NCBI RefSeq assembly: GCF_013280595.1
Contig: NZ_JAAATY010000007.1
Location: forward strand, 124,001-188,000
Direction: 5' to 3'
Length of the DNA stretch: 64,000 nucleotides
Source: Kibdelosporangium persicum
GTDB lineage: Bacteria; Actinomycetota; Actinomycetes; Mycobacteriales; Pseudonocardiaceae
In this document: positions 63,866-64,000 of the stretch, in pieces
Layout: every line of letters begins with the position of its first letter
Position numbering within the stretch: position 1 is the stretch's first letter
Notes under the pieces: generated by a model
Database searches by the model: none
Told to the model about the DNA's origin: nothing
What the model saw: only the letters and a program-made list of their open reading frames with translations
Position numbers and translations under genes: made by a program

Positions 63866-64000
63866 TCAGACGGCCTGTTGACGATCTTCGTCAGCGGGCC
63901 GTTTCTCGTCTGTGGGAGCACTATGGGAGCAGGCGATCTTGACCACAGTTGTTTCTGGGTAGTGGTCAGTCCAGATCGTGCTCCCAAACTGCTCCCACCG
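63866..64000 (-). other. Possible 3' end of an integrase-like gene running off the window
   Basis: On the minus strand an open frame enters from beyond 64000 and stops at 63866 (C-terminal EKRPADEDRQQAV). It points at the tRNA-Val 3' end, the position usually taken by the integrase of a tRNA-integrated element. The base composition is less G/C-biased than its neighbours. There is too little sequence to name the protein, and it may be non-coding. Confidence 0.25.
63870..63902 (+). terminator. Terminator after the tRNA cluster
   Basis: 15-bp stem (63870-63884 / 63888-63902, two G-U pairs) with TCT loop, followed by TTCTCGTCTG. It lies 18 nt after the tRNA-Val CCA end. Confidence 0.8.

Overview
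The window is high-GC DNA, almost certainly from a filamentous actinomycete, most likely of the order Pseudonocardiales (Amycolatopsis/Kibdelosporangium/Lentzea type). The basis is strong G/C third-position bias, ECF sigma/anti-sigma pairs, an SsgA-family sporulation regulator, XRE/DUF397 pairs, Family 2B encapsulins, and TANNNT promoters that drive leaderless genes. The genus is inference.

Layout. 1-5.8 kb: uvrA behind a DNA-damage promoter with a LexA-like box, then a Lipoprotein_15 gene, an ECF sigma/anti-sigma pair and a SRPBCC protein. 5.8-9.7 kb: a C4-dicarboxylate symporter divergent from its two-component system. 9.8-25.7 kb: an amino-sugar region. It holds a chitobiose-type ABC importer with a GH20 hexosaminidase. 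It also holds an operon for a PLP dehydratase, N-acyl-D-amino-acid deacylase, KDPG aldolase, GntP permease and Tat-exported lactonase, divergent from a KDG-type kinase, an IclR regulator and RidA. A Tat-exported berberine-bridge-type oxidase follows. I read this as a candidate oxidative route from N-acetylglucosamine through glucosaminate and KDG to pyruvate; the ABC and dehydratase operons share a 17-bp operator-like site. 26-30 kb: a second Lipoprotein_15 gene, then infC-rpmI-rplT-rRNA methyltransferase. infC starts at AUC.

30-43.6 kb: a TPR protein coupled to an HSP90 paralogue, pheST, an AlkD-like protein, and a six-gene TetR/ECF sigma/anti-sigma/ABC operon. 43.6-47.3 kb: a DUF397/XRE pair, a TetX-like FAD monooxygenase carrying the same operator as the TetR gene, a VOC protein and a MazG-like protein. 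47.4-51.5 kb: a polyprenyl synthase overlapping a Family 2B encapsulin shell gene, with a second shell paralogue upstream. 51.9-58.2 kb: cysD-cysNC (PAPS supply) divergent from a SnoaL/DUF1214/SDR/sulfotransferase set. The cysD and DUF1214 promoters are near-identical, leaderless and carry KstR-like sites. 58.2-64 kb: a methyltransferase/TetR divergon, LysR/TauE, a GT9-like protein, tRNA-Val, an SsgA-family gene and a Gly-Cys-Val tRNA cluster.

Five copies of a ~50-nt hairpin repeat (arms around CTCGTGAGTGTTTATC) lie at gene 3' ends at 5.7, 14.5, 30.0, 38.4 and 47.3 kb and probably act as terminators. All functional statements come from reading the sequence and from family knowledge; no searches were run.
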